Below are positions 1-7,738 of a stretch of DNA of 55,060 nt, piece after piece (position 1 is the first letter of the stretch; every line of letters starts with the position of its first letter). This DNA is from DATJFH01 sp035495815. GTDB lineage: Bacteria; Acidobacteriota; Terriglobia; Bryobacterales; Bryobacteraceae. A program made the translations under genes and the position numbers. Under the pieces are notes generated by a model, which saw only the letters and a program-made list of their open reading frames with translations, was not told the DNA's origin and did not search any database. Location of the stretch: positions 1 through 55,060 of the forward strand of contig DATJFH010000353.1 of NCBI GenBank assembly GCA_035495815.1, read 5' to 3'.

Positions 1-1000
1 GCCCTTCGTGCAGCGCTAGCGGAATCCCGACCGGGAGTAATATTACAAATGTAGTTAACCAGATCACCAAAGTCACGCCCGCCGCGGTTTCCACGGGCAT
101 ATCGAAGATCTCATGCAAGACTATCACGGAAACCACTTGCATCCCACCTCCGATCCCGGGCAATTGTACTATGGTCCCCATCGTCACGAAACCCATGTAA
201 ATCAAGACATCTACCAAGCCAAAAGTCTTATTTGCGCCGAACGACCAAAGAACAGCCAGATTGGAGGCGGCGATCAGCATCCACTCGACGGCCGTCAAGG
301 CAATCGTCCAAACCACGGCCGGAGTGCTGCGGATGGGCCGGATTCCTTCGACGAACGAATCCACCAGGCGTTGCGTCCGGGCGGCGTACCGGTCCGGCAA
401 CACGTCCAGCGCGGCATTGACCCGTTCCCGAAAAACTTCCGGATATTTGCGTAGAACCACCAGCAGAATCAGGCAGATTGCGCTGAGAATCCAGACCAGG
501 CTTCCTCCCGTTTCGAGCAGCCACTTCAACGGCCCACCCAGCCTGGTTCGCGACACCGACACCAAGCTCAATCCAAAACCAAAAATACCCAGAGCAAACA
601 CCATGTCGAACATGCGTTCCAGAAACCAGATGGCCAGTTGCGATGTGAGCGGAGTCCCTGTCTTTACCGAGATGAGATAGGGACGCACAATCTCTCCCGG
701 TCGGCCAAGCAGCAATATGGCTGTAAAGCCAATGAGATTCGCCTTGGTCAATTCCCATAAATCCGGGTTCGGCCGGATCGCCCGCAGCAGGACTGCCCAG
801 CGGAGCGCCCGCCCGAAATACGTCGCGTAGGCCAGCAGGCAGCCGAGAATCAGCCACCGCCATTCGAGCCGGGAAAACGTAGCCGCGAAGATTGCCCAGT
901 CGAACAACGGTCCGCTGGCGCGAAAGCGGAGCACAATGAGGATGGCGGCCGCAACGGCGCCGGCGAACAGCGTCAGACGCCACTGTTTTCTGGTGATAAT
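1..1000 (-). CDS. UPF0104 / lysylphosphatidylglycerol-synthase-type flippase membrane protein (3' end cut by window)
   Basis: About 333 residues of a polytopic membrane protein read in one open frame from just after a TGA near 1050 to the window edge. Two family landmarks are visible: a GRPGEIVRPYLIS segment near residue 100, and a GIGGGMQ segment near residue 275 followed by hydrophobic segments. Proteins of this UPF0104 / LPG_synthase_TM family are flippase-like or lipid-modifying membrane proteins; the substrate here is unknown. The frame has no ATG, GTG or TTG in front of the conserved part. The best start is an ATT at 1000-998, preceded by AAGGGAG; the first standard start is a GTG at 934-932, which would remove most of the first hydrophobic segment. 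Divergent from the ECF sigma gene at 1101. Confidence 0.75.
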   Translation of the reverse strand, partial: MITRKQWRLTLFAGAVAAAILIVLRFRASGPLFDWAIFAATFSRLEWRWLILGCLLAYATYFGRALRWAVLLRAIRPNPDLWELTKANLIGFTAILLLGRPGEIVRPYLISVKTGTPLTSQLAIWFLERMFDMVFALGIFGFGLSLVSVSRTRLGGPLKWLLETGGSLVWILSAICLILLVVLRKYPEVFRERVNAALDVLPDRYAARTQRLVDSFVEGIRPIRSTPAVVWTIALTAVEWMLIAASNLAVLWSFGANKTFGLVDVLIYMGFVTMGTIVQLPGIGGGMQVVSVIVLHEIFDMPVETAAGVTLVIWLTTFVILLPVGIPLALHEG

Positions 1001-1044
1001 GTCTCCCTTACGCGGTAGAATGATTTCCGCGCGGCGCGAAAAGT

Positions 1045-1072
1045 GAACTTCTCATGATAAATCCTCGTTATT
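1045..1072 (+). promoter_or_regulatory. Candidate ECF-type promoter of the 1101-4653 operon
   Basis: GAACTT at 1045-1050 and CGTTATT at 1066-1072 are separated by 15 bases. This is the spacing and base content of RpoE-like ECF promoters (GAACTT, then a TCTAA or CGTT-type -10). It lies 28 bases before the ECF sigma start codon, which suggests autoregulation. Pattern match only; the transcription start is not known. Confidence 0.45.
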
Positions 1073-1100
1073 CATACTGGAAGAGGCATCAGAGCAGCGC

Positions 1101-1778
1101 ATGGCGGCAATCGCACATCAACTGGGAGCGCCACTGGCCAATAACCCGCACTGGGACGAATCGTCCGCCGCGGGTCCCGGGGCGGCCGCTCAGCCGCTGA
1201 ACCGAAATCGCTTGGATCCCGATTCCAACCTCGTCGAACGGTGCCTCAATGGGGACGAGGCAGCCTGGGAGGCGCTGGTCCGCACGCACTCCCGGAGGGT
1301 TTATGGCTTTTGCTATCGCTTTACGGGAAAGGATTCCGAGGCGCAGGACCTGACCCAGGAAATCTTCCTGAGGGTTTTCCGCTCGCTCAAAAGCTACCGG
1401 TCGGACGAAGGCGCGTTCGCCACCTGGCTGGCCCGGCTGAGCCGGAACCTGTTGATCGATCATTACCGGCGTACGCGTCAGGACCGCTCCACCGATTCGA
1501 TCGAGGAACAGCTTCCGATGATCGAGGAGCGGGCGGCGACCTCCGCCCGTCCGGAGGGGCTGCTGGCCGGACGGGAAGCGAGTGAGATACTGCAGGCGGC
1601 GCTGCAGAAGCTTTCGCCCGACCTGCGGGAAGCCGTGATCCTGCGCGATCTGCAGGAGATGGAGTATCGTGAAATCGCTGATGTTTTGAAAGTGCCGGAA
1701 GGGACGGTGAAGAGCCGGCTGAGCCGGGGCCGCGCCGAGTTGGCGCGGGTGCTGCGGAAGCATAGGGTAGTGCGATGA
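1101..1778 (+). CDS. RNA polymerase ECF sigma factor (RpoE-like)
   Basis: A 225-residue sigma-70 family factor of the extracytoplasmic-function group. Region 2 spans about residues 47-120, with the typical DLTQEIFLRVF helix at 83-93 and a WLARLSRNLLIDHYRR segment. Region 4 spans about 166-217, with LSPDLREAVILRDLQ and the EGTVKSRLSRGR recognition helix. Region 3 is absent, as expected for ECF factors. About 45 N-terminal residues precede region 2, so a later start is possible, but ATG 1101 is the only clear one. The stop overlaps the start of the anti-sigma gene (ATGA), which gives tight translational coupling. It probably directs core polymerase to envelope-response genes including its own operon. 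Confidence 0.92.
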   Translation: MAAIAHQLGAPLANNPHWDESSAAGPGAAAQPLNRNRLDPDSNLVERCLNGDEAAWEALVRTHSRRVYGFCYRFTGKDSEAQDLTQEIFLRVFRSLKSYRSDEGAFATWLARLSRNLLIDHYRRTRQDRSTDSIEEQLPMIEERAATSARPEGLLAGREASEILQAALQKLSPDLREAVILRDLQEMEYREIADVLKVPEGTVKSRLSRGRAELARVLRKHRVVR

Positions 1779-2410
1779 CCTGCGGCGAACTGGAAATGCT
1801 GCTCGCGGAATATCTGGAGGGCGCGATGGATGCCGCGCAGTCCGCGGCCGTCGAAGCTCATCTTGGCGAATGCCCGGGCTGCGCCGAACTGGCGCGAGAC
1901 TCCCGGTTGGCCCTGTCGTTCATGGAGCGGACCGCCGGTGTAGAGGCCCCGCCCGAGCTGCTGACGCGTATCCTGAATGAGACCGCCTCCGGCCGGCACG
2001 GGTCGCTTGGCCGGCCCGGCGGTCTGCGCTCATGGTTGAGCCGCGTGGCTTCGCCGTTGCTGCAGCCGCGCCTGGTGATGGGCATGGCCTTGACCGTGCT
2101 TTCGTTTTCCATGATGGCGCGCTGGGCCGGAATCTCGCCGCGGCAGTTGAAGGCCGCCGATCTGGATCCGCAAAAAATCTGGGCCTCGCTCGACGACCGG
2201 GCGCACAGGACCTGGGCGCGGTCAGTGAAATTTTACGAAGACCTCAAGTTTGTCTATGAAATACAATCGCGTCTGCGGGACTGGACCGAACAGCAGGATG
2301 AGGAGGAGCGGAACGCCGCCGCGCGGCGGCCGGTGGAGGAACGGCGCGTGCCGGCTTCCGCTCCTCCCTCCGCTTCCGGACCGGCGCCCGCGACGGCGAA
2401 GGGAAGGTGA
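1775..2410 (+). CDS. Zinc-finger (zf-HC2) transmembrane anti-sigma factor
   Basis: A 211-residue protein with an N-terminal zinc-binding anti-sigma domain: Cys3, His29, Cys33 and Cys36 form the usual C...HxxxCxxC pattern. One membrane segment follows at about residues 99-118. The C-terminal part (about 125-211) is charged, partly coiled, and ends in an Ala/Pro-rich tail, and would lie outside the membrane. This layout is typical of membrane anchors that hold an ECF sigma factor until a signal releases it. Start and stop overlap its neighbours, so it is co-translated with the sigma factor at 1101. The signal it senses cannot be read from the sequence. Confidence 0.85.
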   Translation: MTCGELEMLLAEYLEGAMDAAQSAAVEAHLGECPGCAELARDSRLALSFMERTAGVEAPPELLTRILNETASGRHGSLGRPGGLRSWLSRVASPLLQPRLVMGMALTVLSFSMMARWAGISPRQLKAADLDPQKIWASLDDRAHRTWARSVKFYEDLKFVYEIQSRLRDWTEQQDEEERNAAARRPVEERRVPASAPPSASGPAPATAKGR

Positions 2411-2415
2411 TCGCG

Positions 2416-3099
2416 ATGAATTGTTCCACTCACAAGGATGAGCCTGCAGTGGCCTTCTGCCGCACCTGCGGCCGGGCGCTGTGTTCCGCCTGCCGCCGGT
2501 CGGAGGGCGGCACTGTCTACTGCGCCGAGCACGCGCAGGACCCGGAGACGGCGCCGGGACCCGGCCGCGGCGACCCACCCTACTTTTCTCCCGCCACGGC
2601 CCCCGGACATGCTCATCCGAGACTGGCGTTTCTTCTGGGATTGATTCCGGGAGTCGGCGCGATCTATAACGGACAATATGCCAAGGGCCTGATTCATGCT
2701 CTCATCTTCGGACTGCTCATCAGCATCCTGGATTCCCATTCCGCGCACGGGCTGGAGCCGCTGTTCGGAGTTCTGCTCGGAGTGTTCGTCCTCTATATGG
2801 CATTCGAGGCGCAGCACACGGCTCGCAGCCGGAATTCGGGGCAGCCGGTGGACGAATTTTCAAGCCTGTTTCAGGTTCGGTCGCGGCGGTCGAATACGGG
2901 CGCCATCGCTCTCATCGTGATCGGGTGCGCATTTCTGCTCAACACGCTTGACGTCATCGAATTGCGCCAGATTCTGCGCTTCTGGCCGCTGCTGCTCATC
3001 GGCATCGGGATCAATATGCTGCACTCGCGACTGGCGGACGATAGAGATTCGTTGCGAAGCAATCCGGGTCGAACCGGCGAGGTGAATCATGAACGGTAA
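2416..3099 (+). CDS. B-box zinc-finger membrane protein with TM2-like and LiaI/LiaF-like segments
   Basis: About 227 residues. The N-terminus is a B-box-type zinc finger, with Cys3, His6, Cys15, Cys18, Cys23, Cys26, Cys36 and His39 all in place. After a Pro-rich linker comes a hydrophobic region containing a GLIPGVGAIYNGQYAKGL stretch that resembles TM2-type domains. A C-terminal pair of membrane segments (IALIVIGCAFLLNTL and FWPLLLIGIGINML) matches the LiaI/LiaF-like transmembrane family (DUF5668). ATG 2416 is preferred because a GGGAAGG lies about 10 bases upstream; a GTG at 2407 overlapping the previous stop is the alternative. It is a member of the ECF operon and probably envelope-located; its molecular role is unknown. 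Confidence 0.75.
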   Translation: MNCSTHKDEPAVAFCRTCGRALCSACRRSEGGTVYCAEHAQDPETAPGPGRGDPPYFSPATAPGHAHPRLAFLLGLIPGVGAIYNGQYAKGLIHALIFGLLISILDSHSAHGLEPLFGVLLGVFVLYMAFEAQHTARSRNSGQPVDEFSSLFQVRSRRSNTGAIALIVIGCAFLLNTLDVIELRQILRFWPLLLIGIGINMLHSRLADDRDSLRSNPGRTGEVNHER

Positions 3100-3313
3100 T
3101 CATGGGGGCCTGGTACGCGCCATCCGAGGGCCGATCATGCTGATCACTATCGGCGTGTTGTTCGCCCTCGATCACATGACCCGCTTCAGTTTCGGCCGCA
3201 CGTGGCCGGCAATCCTGATCGTGCTGGGCCTGCTCAGCCTGGGCGAGCGCGCAACCGCCCCAAAGACGGAGCTGACCAGCCGCCGCCAACCCGATTTCGG
3301 AGGCGACCAGTGA
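3089..3313 (+). CDS. Small LiaI/LiaF-like (DUF5668) membrane protein
   Basis: A 74-residue protein with two short membrane segments, about residues 13-27 and 36-52, joined by a short turn. The arrangement is the same as the C-terminal hairpin of the preceding protein and the N-terminus of the following one, so three consecutive genes carry this module. It overlaps the previous gene by 11 bases and the next gene's GTG overlaps its stop. Small DUF5668 proteins are found next to envelope-stress regulators, but no biochemical role is assigned. Confidence 0.75.
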   Translation: MNGNHGGLVRAIRGPIMLITIGVLFALDHMTRFSFGRTWPAILIVLGLLSLGERATAPKTELTSRRQPDFGGDQ

Positions 3314-4653
3314 AGGGACGCTCGGCGGTCGGGCCGCTGATCCTGATCCTGCTCGGCGCCATCTTCCTCATCAACAACATTCGCCCGGAGCTGAACATGT
3401 TTCAGCTCTTCGCCAATTACTGGCCGTTTCTGCTCATCCTCATGGGTGTTCTGCGGCTGATCGAAGTACTGGCCTACGCGGCCCAGTCAAAGCCGCTGCC
3501 GCAGCAGGGGCTGAGCGGCGGCGAGATCTTACTGGTGATCCTGGTCATCATCTTCGGAACCGCGATGTACGAGATCCGGCGTGTCAACTTTCCCTTTCAC
3601 TTCGGGCGGCGCACCATCGAGGTGTTCGGCGAGTCGTTCGATTTCCCGATCTCCGTGCAAAAGCCTGTCGGGGAGAAGCCCCGGATCTTGTTCGACAACC
3701 TGAAGGGCAATATCCGGGTGAACGGCGGGGACGAGTCCGAAATCCGCATTACCGGCCGCAAGACGATCCGCGCCTACACCAGGTCCGACGCCGACAAAGC
3801 CAACGCGCAAAGCCAGCTGGAGGTCGTCATTCAGGGCGACCGGGTGTTCGTCAAGACCAACCAGGAGCGTGTTCCGGCCGACCGGCAGATCTCGATGGAC
3901 CTCGAGGTGACCGTCCCGCGCGGCGCCAGCATCGAAGGCCGCGGCCGGGTGGGTGACTTCGATATCACCGATATCGCAGGCGCGGTGCTGGTCTCCAGCG
4001 ACAATGCCGGCGTGCGGCTGAACAAGATCGGCGGGACGGCCAAGGTGGACGTGAAGAAGAGCGATATCGTGCGCGCCGTGAATGTGGCCGGCTCAGTGGA
4101 AGTGACCGGGCGGGGCAGCGATCTCGAGCTGGAAAACGTGCAGGGGCCCGTGAGCATCAACGGGGCTTTCTCGGGCAACATGGAATTCAAGAACCTGGCC
4201 AAGGCGTTCCATTTCGAATCGCGCAACACGGACCTGCGGGTGGAGCGCGTGCCCGGCCGCATCACCATGGACCTGGCGACCCTGACTGCCGTCAACCTCA
4301 TCGGTCCGGTAACCCTGACGACGAAATCGAAGGACGTGAAGCTCGAGGATTTCACGCAGTCTCTGAAGGTGGATATGGAACGCGGGGACCTGGAAATGCG
4401 CCCGCGCCAGACGCCGCTGGCCCGCATCGACGCCCGCTGCAGGAGCGTAGGCAATATCGAGCTGGCGCTGCCGCCGGCGGCCCATTTCGAACTGGTGGCC
4501 ACGACGGAGAAGGGCGAGGTGCAAAACGACTACGGCGGCTCGGTCAAGATGGAGTCGGAGGGCCGGCTGCAAACCATGCGCACCGCGTCCGGAAGCGGAC
4601 CATCGATACACATATCGACAGCCAGGGGAACGGTGACGGTCAGGAAGGAGTAA
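3310..4653 (+). CDS. LiaF-like membrane protein with C-terminal DUF4097-type beta-strand repeat domain
   Basis: 447 residues from a GTG (3310) that overlaps the previous stop. The N-terminal part has membrane segments (about 8-20, 36-50, and a third at about 73-90 reading ILLVILVIIFGTAMYEI). From about residue 120 to the end runs a long series of short beta strands with alternating hydrophobic residues, as in DUF4097 / LiaF C-terminal domains. Such domains form an outward-facing beta-solenoid-like sheet. LiaF-type proteins modulate cell-envelope stress signalling in Firmicutes; transferring that role to this ECF operon is an inference from context. It is the last gene of the operon, with a GC hairpin directly after the stop. 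Confidence 0.75.
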   Translation: MKGRSAVGPLILILLGAIFLINNIRPELNMFQLFANYWPFLLILMGVLRLIEVLAYAAQSKPLPQQGLSGGEILLVILVIIFGTAMYEIRRVNFPFHFGRRTIEVFGESFDFPISVQKPVGEKPRILFDNLKGNIRVNGGDESEIRITGRKTIRAYTRSDADKANAQSQLEVVIQGDRVFVKTNQERVPADRQISMDLEVTVPRGASIEGRGRVGDFDITDIAGAVLVSSDNAGVRLNKIGGTAKVDVKKSDIVRAVNVAGSVEVTGRGSDLELENVQGPVSINGAFSGNMEFKNLAKAFHFESRNTDLRVERVPGRITMDLATLTAVNLIGPVTLTTKSKDVKLEDFTQSLKVDMERGDLEMRPRQTPLARIDARCRSVGNIELALPPAAHFELVATTEKGEVQNDYGGSVKMESEGRLQTMRTASGSGPSIHISTARGTVTVRKE

Positions 4654-4673
4654 CGCGCCTAGCTCCCGGCGCG
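4654..4673 (+). other. GC-rich hairpin after the ECF operon
   Basis: CGCGCC (4654-4659) and GGCGCG (4668-4673) form a perfect six-base all-GC stem with an eight-base loop, directly after the TAA. No T tract follows, so it may be only a weak terminator or an mRNA-stabilising end. Confidence 0.35.
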
Positions 4674-4748
4674 CGCGTCCCGCGGTCAATGACGCAGGAT
4701 TAATCTGTCGTGACGGTTATCGGATGGCATCCCGGTCGAGCGGCCGGG

Positions 4749-6266
4749 TTATCCGGAAATCTTTTGCACTCCACGGCGGTTGTTCTCGACGACCCAGGCT
4801 GCACGGGTTTGCACAGGCGATCCCGGTCGAGTGACGTAGGGCACGATGCGGTAGTCCGCGCGGCACTGATCGGCAGTCAAGGTTACCAGGACGTACCCGC
4901 GTTGACCATTGAACATCTTCAGATGCGGGTTCTCGCGATAAATGTCTTTCGTGGTGGGGCGCTCGTCCGAACCATCGCCGCCGGAAGAGATTGACGTACC
5001 GACAAACTCCGTCCCCACCGCGGGCGATTTCTCGTTCTTCCAATCGGCTTTCAGATCGCTCACCCAGTTGGAGTGGATGTCTCCCGTGATCACAATCGGA
5101 TTGGACGGCTTCCGCTCGGCAAGGAATTTCATCAGCCGGCCGCGGCAAACCTCGTATCCGCTCCACTGATCCATCGAGAGGGCTTCCTCCGGCCCCGGCT
5201 TCATGTCGATGCGCGCCATCAGCACCTGATTGGCGATGATGTTCCAGCGCCCGCGGGATTTGTCCAGGGTTTGCTTCAGCCAGGCCTCCTGCTCGTCGCC
5301 CAGAATCGTGCCTTTCGGATCGTAGACCCCCTCACAGGGCGGCTTCGTTCCATCCCCGCAGGGCTGGTCGGTACGATACTGCCGTGTATCGAGCACGGCG
5401 AACTCGGCCAGATCGCCGAACGGCAGACGCCGGTAGAGACTCATCTTCGTGCCCTTGGGGAGGGACGACAGCCGCAGGGGCATGTGCTCGTAGTAAGCCT
5501 GGTAGGCGTTGGCCCGGCGCTCGAGAAAGGCCTCGCGCGTCTGCTTGTCCTCCGGCGCATCACCGGCGTAGTTGTTGTCGACTTCGTGGTCATCCCAGGT
5601 TACGATCCAGGGACAGTGGGCGTGCATCTTGCGGATAGCGTCATCGGTCTTGTAGAGCGCATGCCGGTTGCGGTAATCGGACAGCGACACAATTTCCGCG
5701 CTGTTGTGCCGGCGGACGCCGCCGTCGCGCGTCGGGCCCTCGTAGATGTAGTCTCCGAGGTGCACGACCAGATCCGGATTATCGGCCAGCATGTGGTCGT
5801 AGGCGGTCCAATAGCCTGTCTCCCAATGCTGGCATGAGGCGAAGGCGAATTTGAGCTGGGACTGGCTGTCGCCCGGCTTGGGTGTGGTCAACGCGCGTCC
5901 AACAGGACTGATCTCCCTACCCGCCTTGAACCGGTACCAATAGGGCCGGTTTGCCTTCAGCCCGGCGACCTCGACATGTACGGAGTGGACCAGCGCCGGG
6001 GTCGCTGCGGCTTTGCCCTTTTTTACGATTCGACGCAATGCCTCGTCCTCGGCGACGAGCCACTCGACCTCGATCGCGGTGTTGTCCATACCCCCGCCAT
6101 CCACCGGTTCGGGCGCCAGCCGTGTCCAGAGGACGAATCCATCCGGAGAGGGGTCGCCGGACATGACGCCAAGGGAAAACGGATACTTCTTGAAACTCGG
6201 GGCGGCGTAAAGCGTGGAGGCAAACGCGGCGCTCCGAATCAGAAAAAGACGGCGGCTCGTGGTCAT
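4749..6266 (-). CDS. phoD: PhoD-like secreted alkaline phosphatase / phosphodiesterase
   Basis: 505 residues with a basic N-terminus and hydrophobic stretch (SRRLFLIRSAAFASTLYAA), an export signal with a weak Tat flavour. The PhoD N-terminal domain covers about residues 25-125 (GVMSGDPSPDGFVLWTRL). The metallophosphatase part carries FASCQHWETG, HLGDYIYE, TWDDHEVDNNYAGD and ITGDIHSNW, which supply the metal-binding Asp, His and Asn residues. PhoD enzymes hydrolyse phosphate mono- and diesters outside the cytoplasm using Fe/Ca. Length is normal for the family. It lies 20 bases after the DUF1501 gene and is probably co-transcribed with it. No Pho box was recognised. Confidence 0.9.
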   Translation of the reverse strand: MTTSRRLFLIRSAAFASTLYAAPSFKKYPFSLGVMSGDPSPDGFVLWTRLAPEPVDGGGMDNTAIEVEWLVAEDEALRRIVKKGKAAATPALVHSVHVEVAGLKANRPYWYRFKAGREISPVGRALTTPKPGDSQSQLKFAFASCQHWETGYWTAYDHMLADNPDLVVHLGDYIYEGPTRDGGVRRHNSAEIVSLSDYRNRHALYKTDDAIRKMHAHCPWIVTWDDHEVDNNYAGDAPEDKQTREAFLERRANAYQAYYEHMPLRLSSLPKGTKMSLYRRLPFGDLAEFAVLDTRQYRTDQPCGDGTKPPCEGVYDPKGTILGDEQEAWLKQTLDKSRGRWNIIANQVLMARIDMKPGPEEALSMDQWSGYEVCRGRLMKFLAERKPSNPIVITGDIHSNWVSDLKADWKNEKSPAVGTEFVGTSISSGGDGSDERPTTKDIYRENPHLKMFNGQRGYVLVTLTADQCRADYRIVPYVTRPGSPVQTRAAWVVENNRRGVQKISG

Positions 6267-6286
6267 CCGTCCGATTTTACCCGGTT

Positions 6287-7735
6287 CTATGCCAACAGGG
6301 GACGGACCACTTCTCCGTGCACATCCGTGAGCCGGAAGTGGCGGCCCTGGTATTGGAACGTGAGCCGCTTGTGGTCGACGCCCAGCAGGTGGAGCATGGT
6401 GGCGTGGAGATCATGCACGCTCACAGGGTTCTCGGCTATGTTGTAGGAGAAGTCGTCGGTCGAGCCGTAGGTGAGGCCGCCCTTGACGCCACCGCCCGCC
6501 ATCCAGATGCTGAAGCAGCGCGGATGGTGATCGCGGCCGTAAGTCTCCTTCGTCAGCGCGCCCTGGCAGTAGACGGTGCGGCCGAACTCGCCGCCCCAGA
6601 CGATCAGCGTCTCGTCGAGCAGCCCGCGCTGCTTTAAATCCTTGATCAAGGCCGCCGAAGCCTGATCGGTTCCCCTGCACTGGGTCGGGAGCTCCTTAGG
6701 CAGACCGCCGTGGTGGTCCCAATCGCGGTGGAAGAGCTGCACGAAACGGACGCCGCGCTCCACCAGCCGCCGGGCCAGCAGGCAGTTGGCGGCGTACGAG
6801 CCGGGGTGCTTCGCCTCGGGCCCATACAGGTCGAACACCTTCTCCGGCTCATTGGAGAAATCGGTGAGCTCGGGCACCGAAGCCTGCATACGAAACGCCA
6901 TCTCGTACTGCTCGATGCGGGTCTCGATCTCCGGGTCTCCGTATTGCTCCTGCCGGATGCGATTCATGGCCGCCAGCCGGTCCAGATAATAGCGGCGGTC
7001 TTCGCGGTCGAAACCGGGCGGGTTCGAAAGATACAGCACGGGATCCTTGCCCGACCCGAATTTGACGCCCTGATAGCGCGTAGGCAGGAAGCCGCTGCCC
7101 CACAACCGGCTGTACAGCGGCTGCCCCGCCTTCGTGCCGCGGGAAATCATGGCGATGAAGGCGGGCAGGTTGCGGTTCTCGCTGCCGAGCCCGTAGGAAA
7201 GCCACGAGCCCATGCTGGGACGGCCGGCCAGCTGATGGCCGGTCTGCAGGAACGTCGCCGCGGGGTCGTGGTTGATCTGCTCCGTGTTCATCGACCGTAC
7301 GATGGCGAGATCGTCGGCGACTCCGGCGGTGAACGGCAGCAGCTCGCTGAGCTCCTGGCCGGATTTGCCATGCCGCCCGAAGGCGAATTTCGAGGAGGCC
7401 ACCGGGAAGCTGGCCTGCGCGGCCGTCATCCCGGTGAGGCGCTGGCCCTTGCGGATCGAGCCCGGCAGGTCTGTGCCCTGCAGCTTGCCGAGTCCGGGTT
7501 TGTGGTCGTAGAGATCGATCTGCGAAGGTCCGCCGGATTGAAACAGGTAGATGACGTGTTTGGCCTTTGGCGCGAAATGCGGCAGTCCCGGCAACCCCGG
7601 CTGACCGGACCGGCCAACCGTGGGGGCCGCGCCCAGGTCCTGGTCCAGCAGGCTGGCCAGGGCGATCGCGCCCAGGCCGCGTGCGCCGCGGCTGAACAGT
7701 TGACGTCGCGTAAGTTCGATCAATGCGCGGTTCAC
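6287..7735 (-). CDS. DUF1501 secreted protein (sulfatase-like fold)
   Basis: 482 residues. The N-terminus LTRRQLFSRGARGLGAIALASLL is a clear Tat-type signal. The DUF1501 body shows KHVIYLFQSGGPSQIDLYDHKP, HDPAATFLQTGH, WGGEFGRT and GRDHHPRCFSIWMAGGG, which correspond to metal- or phosphate-binding blocks of the alkaline-phosphatase-like fold. DUF1501 genes almost always accompany PSCyt/DUF1549/DUF1553 genes in Planctomycetes and Acidobacteria, as here, where the partner lies three bases upstream. The substrate is not established; breakdown of complex sulfated or phosphorylated polymers is a common suggestion. Confidence 0.88.
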   Translation of the reverse strand: MNRALIELTRRQLFSRGARGLGAIALASLLDQDLGAAPTVGRSGQPGLPGLPHFAPKAKHVIYLFQSGGPSQIDLYDHKPGLGKLQGTDLPGSIRKGQRLTGMTAAQASFPVASSKFAFGRHGKSGQELSELLPFTAGVADDLAIVRSMNTEQINHDPAATFLQTGHQLAGRPSMGSWLSYGLGSENRNLPAFIAMISRGTKAGQPLYSRLWGSGFLPTRYQGVKFGSGKDPVLYLSNPPGFDREDRRYYLDRLAAMNRIRQEQYGDPEIETRIEQYEMAFRMQASVPELTDFSNEPEKVFDLYGPEAKHPGSYAANCLLARRLVERGVRFVQLFHRDWDHHGGLPKELPTQCRGTDQASAALIKDLKQRGLLDETLIVWGGEFGRTVYCQGALTKETYGRDHHPRCFSIWMAGGGVKGGLTYGSTDDFSYNIAENPVSVHDLHATMLHLLGVDHKRLTFQYQGRHFRLTDVHGEVVRPLLA

Positions 7736-7738
7736 CGG

